A stretch of 64,000 nt of DNA from Warburgia ugandensis (taxonomy: Eukaryota; Streptophyta; Magnoliopsida; Canellales; Canellaceae), in the NCBI GenBank assembly GCA_035236585.1, contig CP141136.1:31208949-31272948 (forward strand), given 5' to 3'. The notes beneath the pieces are model-generated. The model was not told the DNA's origin and searched no databases. It was given only the letters and a program-made list of their open reading frames with translations. Both the position numbers and the translations under genes were made by a program. Positions 46,323 to 56,780 of the stretch are shown here, piece after piece; the stretch's first letter is position 1; the number at the start of each line of letters is the position of its first letter.

Positions 46323-49084
46323 TGATAAGTGTCTAATTTTGTATTAAAATCCCCCAATTAGTTTCCCATGTGTTACAATTTATAACTTTAAATTAGGATT
46401 TTTTACCAAAAATTATAACACATTTATTTTTAACCTAAAAGACCAAAATTTTGATAAATTGTAGGTTCAAAGGATAATTTGAGGTAATTATGTGAATAAT
46501 TATATTTTTTTAGGATTTAATTAGAGCTTTTCAATTTTTTTAAGAAGGGAGATGATGATTCGACCATCAAGATCGATTGAGATGAAAATTGAAGATCAAG
46601 ATTGAAAGATAGAGTCAAAGCCTAAAAGTCATCAATCTAACATGAGATCAAGATCTCCTTAAAGCATGTCAAATATGGAATTGGAGGTAAAAGGTGACCA
46701 AAGTGGGCCCATGCCCAAGCCATGCAAAGTCTGCCACCTTTGCATGGATTCACTTAAGCCACCTAGCCATATTCAAGCCATGAAGAAGTTGACAAGTGAG
46801 GAGGCTAGCTAGCCACCAAATTCAAAGATTTGACCCATCATGCAAAGCCAAGAAAGCCATCAAATCCTACTATGAAGCCAAGCCAATGGAACTCTCAAAC
46901 TTAACCATCAAGCCACATGAACTAAGCTACATGTAAGGTTATGATTGGAAGAAAATTCAAAGAAGTATTGATGTGATTTTTAGGGTTATTTTGAAGATAA
47001 TAGAGGGAAATTCACTTTGATAAGGTAGCACATGGACCAATAGGAAGATACCACTCCATTTTTATTATTTTTCCATGATCTTCTCACTTTTTTCTCTCGC
47101 TCTACCTCACCCTAAAGAAGCACTACGAATTTCACTTTCCCACCTTTTCAAAACTCTCCCACCTTGCTATACTCCCATTTCGACCAGCCAACCAATCCTA
47201 AAATGTCACCTAAACTATCCAAACAACCCACCATCTTAAGAAACCACCTAACCATCCACCTCTTTCTGCTTCACCTTTCTTCTCTCTTCAACTCTACATC
47301 CCATCTCTTTCTATTTCCCAGGGGATTCCATGTGAAACACCCTAAAAGAAGGAAGTTCCATTTCAAACTCCTAAAATATAGGAGCCTTCCCCCACTTTCC
47401 CAAAGCCTCCCAGCTTGTCCACTTTAGTTGCCTTACCTAATTGGTTGCCCTGCGTCTAGTCATAGCCTTACCTTTTACCTTCATATCATCTCCACCTTAA
47501 GATCATAAGCTAGCAAGATTAGAAGGCAGCCAAAGCAAATAAAAAGGAGGATTTTGAGGTGAAAGTCATATTGGAGAATGGGAGAACGCCCCCTCCTAAG
47601 GAGGCATCTCCACCCTTTCCTCCTTTCTCCTACAACTTTCAACAACTTTTCCTTTGGAACAGCCCATCTTCTCCACCCTTTTGTGCCTCCCTCTTGAAGG
47701 TATGTTTTTTTCCTTGTTTGTTCCAGCCCTAGATCTCTTCCTTGAAGTTGTTTGCCTTGCCTTACTTTTAAGAAGATTAGGTTAGTACTTTGTTCTCCAC
47801 TTTGCTTTCACTTTGCTTTGCTTTATCTTTCCTTGTTTTTGACTTAAGATCTTGCTACAATTTTCTTGATCCTTTATCAAGGATCCAAGCTTGTTCTTCT
47901 CTGGTAGTGACAAGCAAGAGAAGAGGAAACTTATATCATTGATCTTCCTCTTTGCTTCACAACTTGTCACTTCTTTAGATCCATCATGTTTAAGAGTTAT
48001 TTTCCTTGCATAGTTCCACACATCTAGCTTCTTCTTTTTTCCTTACATTCTTTCTTGGCACCGCTTGGCATGCCAATCTACTTGAGAGTAGAAACATGAG
48101 AGTGTGCTGAAGTAGATGTTTAGAGTAGATTTCATGTTCTTGAATGAACGCAATTTCCAGCATCATGTATATGTTTTATGCGTTCAACTTTTTGGATGTA
48201 ATTGGTATTGTTTCAATGAAATTAATGGAAGTTTTTATTTATACATGTTTCCAATAGTGAAGAACTATTGAATTGAATATTTTAATGCATATAAAGTCAT
48301 GCTTTTATATTTTGATTACTTGGAAATTGAAAACAACATGGTGCTGGAATTTCAAGCAACATAGAAATATCATCTTGTTTATTAATTCTTCACATTATTT
48401 ACTGCTGGACTGATTTATTCCTTAAGCACTTAATTAATTTTTTAAGTTGTGTGTTTAGTTCTCATATTAGATTACATCATAGTTAGTTGTAGGCCCATGG
48501 ATTTCAGTCTATGTTCAACTGATGAACCATGAACATGATTCAAGAATCATGTGCATGGTACTAGGTTGAATTCCCTTTAAATTCTTACTTTATTTACTTA
48601 GTAAGTCTTAGTGTAGCAGTAGTTAATCCATTGTTTGCATCTTAAATTTTCCAATTTTAGTTTTAAACATTTTAATTTAGGAAATTAATGAATTTGTTGC
48701 TTAATTTCTTTATATTAATTTCCATTTGTTAGAATTGCATGATATAGAAAGTTGTTAAATTCCATCTTTAGGAAGTATTTACAAAAGTTATAAATTTAGA
48801 ATGTTTTAATTTAGAAAAGTTTTATTTTTAATAGTGTGTTCTTAGGAAAATTTCTAAGTTGAGCATGTTTAGTTTTGGCATATTTTCATAGTCCATGTTT
48901 ATATTTATGTTAAGTTTTCATTCTTAGTTTAGGTTAAAATCTCATTATCATTGATAAGTTAAGTAATCTAATTAAGGACCCACTAATAATACAAATCCAT
49001 TTGATTCCTCTTGGGATCAACCTCAATCATGTGAATTACTATACCTATTAGTGTTCTTGTGAGTTTAATTTAAAAATCACAACA
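46323..49084 (+). mobile_element. Solo LTR (2762 bp) nested in element C, opposite orientation
   Basis: It starts TGATAAGTGTCTAATTTTG and ends AAAAATCACAACA. The same family as the LTR at 41074-43993, on the other strand. Its flanks are TTCAC (46318-46322) and CCCAC (49085-49089), a diverged 5-bp duplication. The uninterrupted copy in element D (minus, near 62555) has one site there, and in it the two flanks are adjacent. So the insertion is real. The R/U5 part carries a long pyrimidine-rich stretch (47080-47700). Frames at 47164-47427 and 47782-48021 are inside the LTR. Confidence 0.85.
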
Positions 49085-49930
49085 CCCACCTTGAAATTCT
49101 TTCAGGTGTTCTTCACTCTCCTCCCTAATTTGTGTCATTTCCTTAACCTAATTTGTAACTGTAGTAAGATTTTTATCCATTGTTTCACTATATTGTTGCA
49201 ATTGTTCTATACTTTGCATTTGATCTAATGATTGTTCCTCCCATTGTAGAGGAAATGACTCATATGACTAGTATTGTCGCAGCATTTGGGTACTGAAAAA
49301 GGGCTGAGCAGATTGAACCGATGATGGTTGTCCCTAATATTCTTGACAATCATTATAAGGTTGATCAGGGTGGGACCATGATGGTTCTTCCTGAGAGGGT
49401 TGATAATCCTGTGAACATAGTTACTTATGATGCCTAGCCCATCCATTTTGACAATCTGTCTCAAGATAATAGTTATTGCTAAGTTCTATGAATGCATTAT
49501 GTGCATCCACTGGCTCTTAATAATAACCATCGTATGTGGAGCTTGATTGCCATGAAGGAGTGGGATAGGGATGCTCAAAATAGGAATAGTCATTATGGTA
49601 TTGATGCTATTGAGCAGCTTGCCTATATGCAATCATCCTAAGAAATTGGCATTCCATACTATCTATCCTATCCATCAATGTGTCTAATCAATCAAATCTA
49701 TCCCCTTCTTGATAGGCCTTTGTTCTAACCTTTATATACAATGAAACAAATCAATGAATACAATGAATGAGTATTTTTTTTCTTTTTCTTCTTTTTTTCT
49801 TTTATGGAAGACTTTAACTATATGACGCAACCTAAATGCTAGTCCTAAGTTGAATGATGCACAATCAAACCTAGTAGCTTGTTGACGAGCTGCATTGATA
49901 ATCTTTATAATGCGTAGGGTGATGGCTTTT
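49085..49930 (-). pseudogene. gag-like region of element C
   Basis: The minus strand corresponds to 62560-63380 of element D. The open frame 49225-49464 (79 codons) contains HHGPTLINL, which matches NHYGPTLINTTWTI in D, and a MRQIVKMDGLG stretch (IMDGLGI in D). The asparagine- and histidine-rich composition resembles the region C-terminal to the capsid in Athila gag proteins, but I see no capsid motif or zinc knuckle, so the gag label is inference from position (between leader and ORF X) and composition. Confidence 0.4.
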
Positions 49931-50400
49931 AGACCTAAATCTAGATAGTTCCTCCTTTAATCTAAGCTAGACTACTGCTTACTAGTTAGATTCTTCTCTA
50001 AAGTGGTTAATACAATCCACATGTCAGGAGACATTTAAATCTCAACCAACGTCAATGGAAGGTGTGGGAAAATCACTTGGATTTTAAGACACCCACTATA
50101 ACCACAGTATTTAGAAGCCACTGTTGTAATAATAGACCTAACCTTTCAAAAAGGTTCCTATGAGCTCAAACCCCAAGTCTCTTTCTACTTGATTTTAAAT
50201 TACTATCAAAGGCTAGGATTGCAAACATACAAGGATCAATTTTAATTACCCAGGTGGACCAAGGATCGGGTGATGAAATGTAGTCCTTATTTTATGAGAG
50301 TTCCTATGGAGACCTTACTAACATTATAACCACAAGGAATATGAGGAAAATAGCATAAAATGCAAGAAAATGATGAAAAATCCTAACTAATGCACCCAAA
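49931..50400 (-). other. Leader of element C; 5' LTR missing
   Basis: It matches the leader of element D (63380-63800), for example 'gaggtttaaatgtctcctga' type blocks, 'ggttatagtgggtgtc' (minus, near 50090) and 'cttgtatgtttgcaatcc' (minus, near 50230). The element should continue into a primer site and 5' LTR, but the integrase of element 2 begins by about 50455. A deletion has therefore removed the 5' LTR of C and probably up to ~100 bases of element 2. Confidence 0.6.
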
Positions 50401-50454
50401 ACTTGGGCCATAGGTAAATAATCTAATATATGAATTGATCAGGCATGACTTTAG

Positions 50455-51740
50455 GATTCTTTCCCTAATGAGTAGTATGTTGCTGTCTCCCAGACCTCTC
50501 TTCCTTGGTTTGCACATGTAGTGAGCTATGTTGCTATGAGTTAAATTCCTTACCATTGGTTTCCCAAGTTAAAATTTTTATTCGGGTGATCCTACCTCTA
50601 CAAGTTTTGTTTTAACCAAGTGATCCATAGGTGTACACTTGATCCTGAGTTTCATAGCATTCTAGCATTTTACCATTCTCCTGCATGTGGAGGACATTGT
50701 GGGGGTAAGAAAATGGTAGCTAAGGTTCTAGAGAGTGATTTTTATTGGCTTATGTTGTTCAAAGATGCCCATCAGTTTTGTAAAGCCTATGAGTAATGTC
50801 AACAAGTGGCAGCCTTATCTCAAAGAGATATGATGCCCCTCCAACCCATCCATATTATAGAGATTTTTTATTTTTGGGGCATTGATTGTATGAGTCCTTT
50901 CTGAAGTTCCTTGGTTATTGATATATTGGTTGCAATTGACTATATTTCTAAATGAGTGGAAGTCAATGCTTTAAAAACAAATGACCATAAGGTAGTGGTT
51001 GGATTTCTTAAGGATAATAATTTCTCAGTTGTTTTGAGACACCTGGAAATATATTTAATGATGGGGAAATCTTTTTGTAATCGAGCTTTCAAGGCTCTTC
51101 TTTGAAAGTGTTATGTCACTCATAAGATTTCTAACCCCTACCACCTCAAGACTAGTAGGTAAGTTTAGGTGTCAAACAAAAAAATTAAGAATCCTTGAGA
51201 AAATAGTGTGCCTGACAAAAAGGATTGGTCTTTATATTTAAATAGTAACCTGTGGGCATACCATACTACTTTAAAACACCTACTGGTAAGTCACCTTACA
51301 AGTTAACTTTGCTAAGACCATTCATTTACTAGTTGGGTTAGAACATTATGCTCCCTTGGCTATTAAATCATCTAATTTGATATGGAAAAAACTGGTTTTA
51401 ATAGGAAACTTCAACTTAGTGATCTATAAGAGATACCCCATGAAGCTTAAGAGAGTTCCAAACCATATAAAAGTAGGACTGAGATGATTCATGAACTCAT
51501 ACATAGAAAGTTCTTTAAACCTAATAAAAAAATTTGGCTCTTTAAGTCTAAATTGTACTTCTTTCCTAGTAAACATAAATCTTGATGGGGCAGCACTTTA
51601 TTAGTTACATATGTCTTTCCTCATGGCATTTACATATGTCTTTCCTCATGGCGTCATGGACATTTTTGACCCCCATGTCAAGGGAATGATTAAATGCATT
51701 GAGTTTGCTGATCTAACATCAGTACTTGAAAGAAGTCTGG
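50455..51740 (+). pseudogene. Integrase of element 2 (continues 41073)
   Basis: Begins with DSFPNE (50460-50478). SLPWFAHVVSY follows, then the HHCC domain (FYHSPACGGHCGGKKMVAKV and HQFCKAYEXCQQVAA, 50670-50815). The catalytic core has GIDCMSPF (50878) and SNPYHLKTSR (51138-51168), then KKDWSLYLNSNLWAYHTT (51218-51275). The C-terminal part has IHRKFFKPNKKIW and a weak GPF-like module near 51590-51650, with an 18-base 'acatatgtctttcctcatgg' duplication (51607 and 51630). Many stops. It is the same type as the integrase of element 1 and in frame order completes element 2. Confidence 0.85.
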
Positions 51741-52124
51741 CTCAAGTCAATAAATTTAGCACTTTTTAGGTGGTAACTTAATTAAGATTTCTATCTTTCA
51801 TTTTGTTCTACTCTTGTTATGGTAATTATTAAGAAAATAAAAATAAAAAGAAAGAAAGAAAGAAAGAGAAAAGACCATATACAAAATAGGAGCCTAAGAA
51901 GCTACTCATGAAGGAAAAGATGCACATATAATGGATCTAAAGTTGCCATGGACCAAAGGGAGCTCTCTAATCGTTTTCTTCATATTTGGGTATCCTTTTC
52001 CAGGTTCTTTTTTTCCTTAACACCCTTTACTTATTCTAGTCATTGTATTATATTTTTTTGTATACATTGAGGACCATGTTCATTTTATGCTTGGCAAAAG
52101 GAAATTCTTATTTTTCTCATTTTT
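51741..52124 (+). other. 3' UTR of element 2, left part
   Basis: Non-coding sequence after integrase with a short (AAAG)n tract at 51848-51870. Near 52060 there is 'cattgaggaccatgttcattttatgcttgg', a conserved block that in Athila-type elements lies downstream of pol; elements A, C and D have their own version of it. Confidence 0.55.
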
Positions 52125-52690
52125 TAAAAATCATCATCATCAAGACCCTATCCCAATTAGGGGCCGGCCACATGAATCTTATTCCTCCATTCCCCTCTAT
52201 TATGTACCATGGCGTCCTTTAGTCCCAAAGTTTTTTAATCTTTTCTCACCACTTCTATCCATGTTTGTCTAGTCCTTCACCTTGCCCTTTTAGAACCTTC
52301 TAATTGTATTGCCTCACTCCTTCTAAATGGTGTTGTTTTCAGTCTTTGTTGGACATGTCCAAACCATCTAAGTCTAATCTCCCTCATCTTGTTACCTATT
52401 GGTGCTACCCATAAGTTTCCTCTAATATTTTCATTCCTAATTCTATCCTTTCTTGTCTTGCCACTCATCCATCTCAACATCCTCATTTCTACTATGCTCA
52501 TCCAATGGACATGATTTTCTTTAACTACTCAACACTCTAATCCATAGAGCATGGCCAGCCGTATAGCCATCCTATAGATTTTTCCTATTAGTTAGAGTGG
52601 CACCCACCAATCACACAAAACTTTAGATTCACGTCTCCATTTGTTCGACCCTACTGGGATTCTCTAGGTAACCTCCCTCTCAATAAAAAA
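52125..52690 (-). pseudogene. LINE (L1-type) 3' end: RT C-terminus and tail
   Basis: On the minus strand it encodes the C-terminal part of a plant LINE reverse transcriptase: FRMAIRLAMLYG-type sequence near 52550, then MSIVEMRMLRWMSGKTRKD and IRLRWFGHVQQR in the open frame 52277-52501, then WIEVVRKD near 52245 after a frameshift. The 3' end has 'gtggccggcccctaattggg' and finishes in a short GAT repeat (GATGATGATGATTTTTAAA, 52123-52141), typical for these LINEs. It is heavily 5'-truncated. Its target duplication could not be fixed. It lies in the 3' UTR of element 2. Confidence 0.85.
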
Positions 52691-53736
52691 ATAAATCATT
52701 AAATTTTCTTTTTCTAGATTTTTGCATTACTCTCATGAAAACATGTTTCTATTGTTAACAAGATCAAGTTGACATAGAAAATGCAAGTGAACCAAGTGAT
52801 AATAATAATCAAGTTTAGTGATTTAAATTCTATTTCATTATTTGGATTTTGTACTCATATTTTTAAACCACTTTGTACACACTAGATAAATGTGATAATA
52901 CCATATCATGATCTATGACTTATAATCTTAATGGAATATCTTTCATTGAACCATATTTTTGGAAACCTAGTATATTCTCAATTCTTAAATTCTCATGATA
53001 AAATATGAAGCTTGGTTATTAGTTAAGAAATTTTAGGTTGAGTGTATAATTAGCTAAGAGAGAGAGTGAGAGTGAGGGAGAGGGAGAGAAAAGATGGTCT
53101 TTTATTAAGTAACCATATTTGTGTGCTTCAAGAAGCATGGAGTGTTCTTCAAAAGGTATAAATGACTAACATGATTAGTTTTGTTCTATAGCCTATTTGG
53201 TTTGTGTTATTAAGCCTAAGTGGTATCTTTGTACCTAGTGCCCTAAGCCAACTAGATTGGGAGTCATTAGCCTAACACTTATTACATGAACTATGTAGAA
53301 AGCTGAAGAGAGCTAGACTTGCACATTTCATGTAATTAATTTTAAAAAGTAAAGTATAGTAGCACATTATGCACGTATATTCTGATTAGAGTGAAAGAGA
53401 AAAGAACAACTGCAAATCTCTCTCATGACTTTTTAAGAAAGAATGTATATTGTTGTATCTTTTTGCATTGGTAAGTTAAATGTTCCAGTTATCCCCACTT
53501 CATGCTTGTGAAAATTGTATTGATTTGATCAAATATTGCAAGATGAAGTGTATCATGAAAATCACTAACTTGAGAGTGATCAAAATAGAGTGATTTATTC
53601 ATTACAAGTATTAGTGGTTGATTTTATAAAATGTAGAAGTTTGTTTTTAAGGTGAATATTGTCGTTAGGATTTTTCTTTTCCTTCTTTTTAGTATGTCTT
53701 TCTAGATGACTAGAAAAATCTAGGCTTAGGTGTATG
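52691..53736 (+). other. 3' UTR of element 2, right part
   Basis: AT-rich non-coding sequence with a purine-rich patch of GAGAGTGAGGGAGAGG type at 53060-53090. No protein motif. It ends in 'aggcttaggtgtatg', which may be a decayed purine tract. Confidence 0.4.
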
Positions 53737-54960
53737 TGATGAATATGATTTATGTATTAATTTATACCTCTATGTTCTATTTTCTAGTCCATATTAGGAG
53801 TTAAAGTATGAGATTTTTGAGTTTTGGGTTTAGAATGGCTACTTTATGTGTTTTGATTGCAGGATTAATTTTAGATGTTGGATTTGGAGGATTGAGATCT
53901 AGCCATAGAGATTAAGAGATTCATTGGATGATCATGTAGATGGTGGAGATCTAGCAAAGAGACTATCCATACAAAAATCTTTCACTTTTTATTTTTAGAA
54001 AGTCTTTAAATTGGGATGTTTCCTAAATTGAATAGTATCCTTCTCGATTCACTACTTTCCTAACTAGAGACTTTATTAATTAGAAAGTACCTAAATGAGC
54101 AAATTTTATAATGTTTATCTCATCTATTTAGTTATTATCCTAAATGGAATCACTTAACTATTCTAAATGGGAAGTTTGACCAACCTTTGATTAAGGATTG
54201 ACCAAGTCAAAAATATCCTTTTATGGACTAGTTTTGAATATTGTTGCATGGTTTTCTATTTGGGATGCTTTAAAAGAAAAAGGAAAGAGAATGGAAGAGA
54301 AAAGGAAAGGAAAGAAATATAAAGAGAGAAAGAAATGCTTCTTGGGCAAGTAACTTCAAAAGATGAGAGTTTCTTTACTTTTCAACCATGTTTCTCACCA
54401 ATCAAAGAAGCCAATGTCTCTATATAAGTCCAAAATTCCCCACATTAAAGGAATTCGTGGTGCTACTTCTTAGACCAAAAATAAAGAAAAATTCCTAAAA
54501 GAAGACCCTTGGAGAGTTTTTCAAACAGTTTGTGTGGACCTCCATTATGCCAGGCTAAACATTGAAGCTTGATTTTTTATGTATTTCATTTGTATTTTAT
54601 ATTTAGATTCTAACTTATCGCTGTATGATGACATCATGGGAAGAGGTTCTTAATGGTTCTAATGATTTAGGTGCATTATGCTGAGCCTAGAGGAGTTATG
54701 CCCATAGGTTGTGGATGATTCATACTTGTTAAGATAGTTCATGATAAAAGATTGTTTACTCCTTTAGAGACATTCTAGCTTGTAGCTGAGAATGATTCTA
54801 GGTCATATACATTAGAGACATGAGAATAATTCTTCCAGTGGATTCATAATTCCTAATTTATTCCTCATCATCTAAGTTTTTGTTTACTGTACTTTTTTTT
54901 AGCTTTATTTTCATTTTAATTTCAAAGTCAAAGCTCCCTTGCTTGGTAGAAATATATTCT
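53737..54960 (+). mobile_element. Probable 3' LTR of element 2, 3'-truncated
   Basis: It starts TGATGAATATGATTTATG after a purine-tract-like sequence. The 'ttgcaggattaa...ttggatgatcatg' stretch (53860-53940) and, at its right end, a T-rich stretch ending 'caaagtcaaagctccc' (54890-54935) are what I would expect near the middle and end of an Athila LTR. No CA end, primer site or second copy is present in the window to confirm it. Confidence 0.4.
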
Positions 54961-55925
54961 ATCCTAGACAACCCTTCATACTTACCCATGTATGCTTGCA
55001 AAGGTTTAGTGAGAAAATAAACATCAATAGTCATGTGCTCCTTAAGGCTTTAATATGACACAGCACCATCTATATATGATCAACACACTCCTTGAGGCTA
55101 TTTTTTAGTCAATTAGTGTTTTAAAGAGGATGTCTCGTTGACTAGGTGTTCTGAACTAATCGAACTCAAGAAAGACAAAACACAAGTAGCCTAGTGATTT
55201 GATGGGCCATGAGACCCTGCGTCCTTAACTAAGCTTCCCTAAGGAAAGATAGAATGAAAGAATTCAAACATAATGCAAGTGATGCAGGGGTCAAGGTAGC
55301 TAGTAGACATGTGAGTTATGTTACATTTGAGGGCCCACTTGGTCCATTTGAGGAAATCTCTCCTCCTTTTGTAGTTGAAGATGATGACATGGCAAGCATA
55401 TGTGGCACTTCTCTAGATAAGAGTGTCTTTCTTCCCTTGTGATAGACAAGACAAGTGTCCTATTAGGGGTAATTGTAGCTACATGTGGGCCCTCCCAATG
55501 AGGTGGCATGGGCCCCGTGTAAGAGAGATCTTTCCTCTTTGATGATCTCATGGGGATGACATCACCCCCTTAATGTCATATAGGTTTTTTTTTTTTTTTT
55601 TTTTCTTGAGATAATGAGATAGTACTTCATTATTTGGGCATTTTAATATGTAGACTTGATAGGGACCTCTTATAGGGGTACCCCTTCTTTGTGCCCAAAG
55701 GTGGAGTGATCTTAGGCTACCACCTAGCCAATTTCTAGAAGAGATGGCATGGCCCTTTCTTCATCCTCTTGATATAACATTGTTCTCTTAGACATTGTAG
55801 TGGGCCCCCTTATCAAAAGCAACTTCCAATTTCTCAAAAATTCTTAGCTATGAGGGCTTGGATGGTGAGAAAAAACAATTGATCAAGAAGTTGGTCAACT
55901 TTCATAGAACAAGAGTTCATGTTAT
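54961..55925. other. No gene recognised; contains a (T)20 run
   Basis: Two short frames overlap on opposite strands (55254-55442 +, 55321-55551 -); neither shows a domain and neither can be supported. A run of 20 T lies at 55585-55604 and could be the poly(A) end of a retroposon inserted on the minus strand, but no body was identified. Confidence 0.4.
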
Positions 55926-56430
55926 TTGAGCTTAATTCTTTGGAGGTGGAGTGGTTGTACCACCACATAGATAGGTTGAGGGTTAGACCACACCATCAAT
56001 CTTTTGAGCTTTGCATATGAACAGCAGTACATTTGAGATACTTCCTTAACACATTTTTTTTATGACAAAAGGCTTTACTAATAAAATATGGTGTGATTTT
56101 TTGGAGGTAAAGCGGTCATACTCCCATGCATATATATTGGTGGTAGAGTAATACTACCACTTAACTCTTTTGTGTGCAATCTAGGGGATTAGCATCGAAG
56201 TGTTCCCTTGATGTTTTTTTTATGAAAAAAGGATTTATTGTAGTAAAATAAGGGTGTCTCTTTGGCTGGGGAAGTGGCTGTAATGCCACGAATTTGTGTT
56301 ACTCATCCTATCATATCACATATTTTTAGAATTTTGTTGCATGAGTTGAGGCATGAATTGGAGTATTCCCTTAGTATTTCCTTGCAATGAGGTGCTTCAT
56401 TCTAGCAAAAACAAGAATGTCTGTATATTC
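55926..56430 (+). repeat. Three imperfect tandem units of ~165-180 bp
   Basis: Units start near 55930, 56095 and 56268. Each has a 'tttggaggtggagtggttgtacc'-like start (with 'ggaggtaaagcggtcatactcc' and 'ggctggggaagtggctgtaatgcc'), then a 'gtgttcccttgatgttttttttatgaaaaaagg'-like second half. Divergence between units is high. Confidence 0.6.
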
Positions 56431-56644
56431 CCAAAATTGGATTCAAATGATCCAACAGTTCAAATGACCTACTATCATGATATAATGGTTGAGATCATAA
56501 TTTAAATACTTGACTTAATTTAAATGTGCAGTGAATTAAGTGAAGTCAAAGTGACTAGTAAGCAACTTGAAAAAAATCATCACAATTTGGTTTGAAATCC
56601 ATTTGAATCTTCCACAAGTAATAAAATTTTGACAATGTAGTAAT

Positions 56645-56780
56645 ACTTGTGCATAAGGTGTTCTAGTCAAACAATGGAGTAGAGCATTGTTAGAGATGTC
56701 TAAGGTTCAAATCCTATACATTGTACTTTCTATTTTACTTTGTAGTGAGTTGCATGCCGTTCTTTTCTTGTTTTGCCAAA
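56645..56780 (+). mobile_element. Possible tRNA-derived SINE or tRNA relic
   Basis: GGTTCAAATCC at 56704-56714 fits the RNA polymerase III B box. TAGTCAAACAATGG at 56664-56677 resembles the A box, 40 bases upstream. The phrase 'agagcattg...gatgtctaaggttcaaatcc' is typical of tRNA-derived SINE heads. The 5' tRNA acceptor stem does not pair, so it is not a working tRNA gene. The 3' end was not found. Confidence 0.4.

Noticed and set aside
55585-55604. (T)20 as the tail of a processed pseudogene or retroposon
   Set aside because: No body, no coding similarity and no target duplication could be seen next to it.
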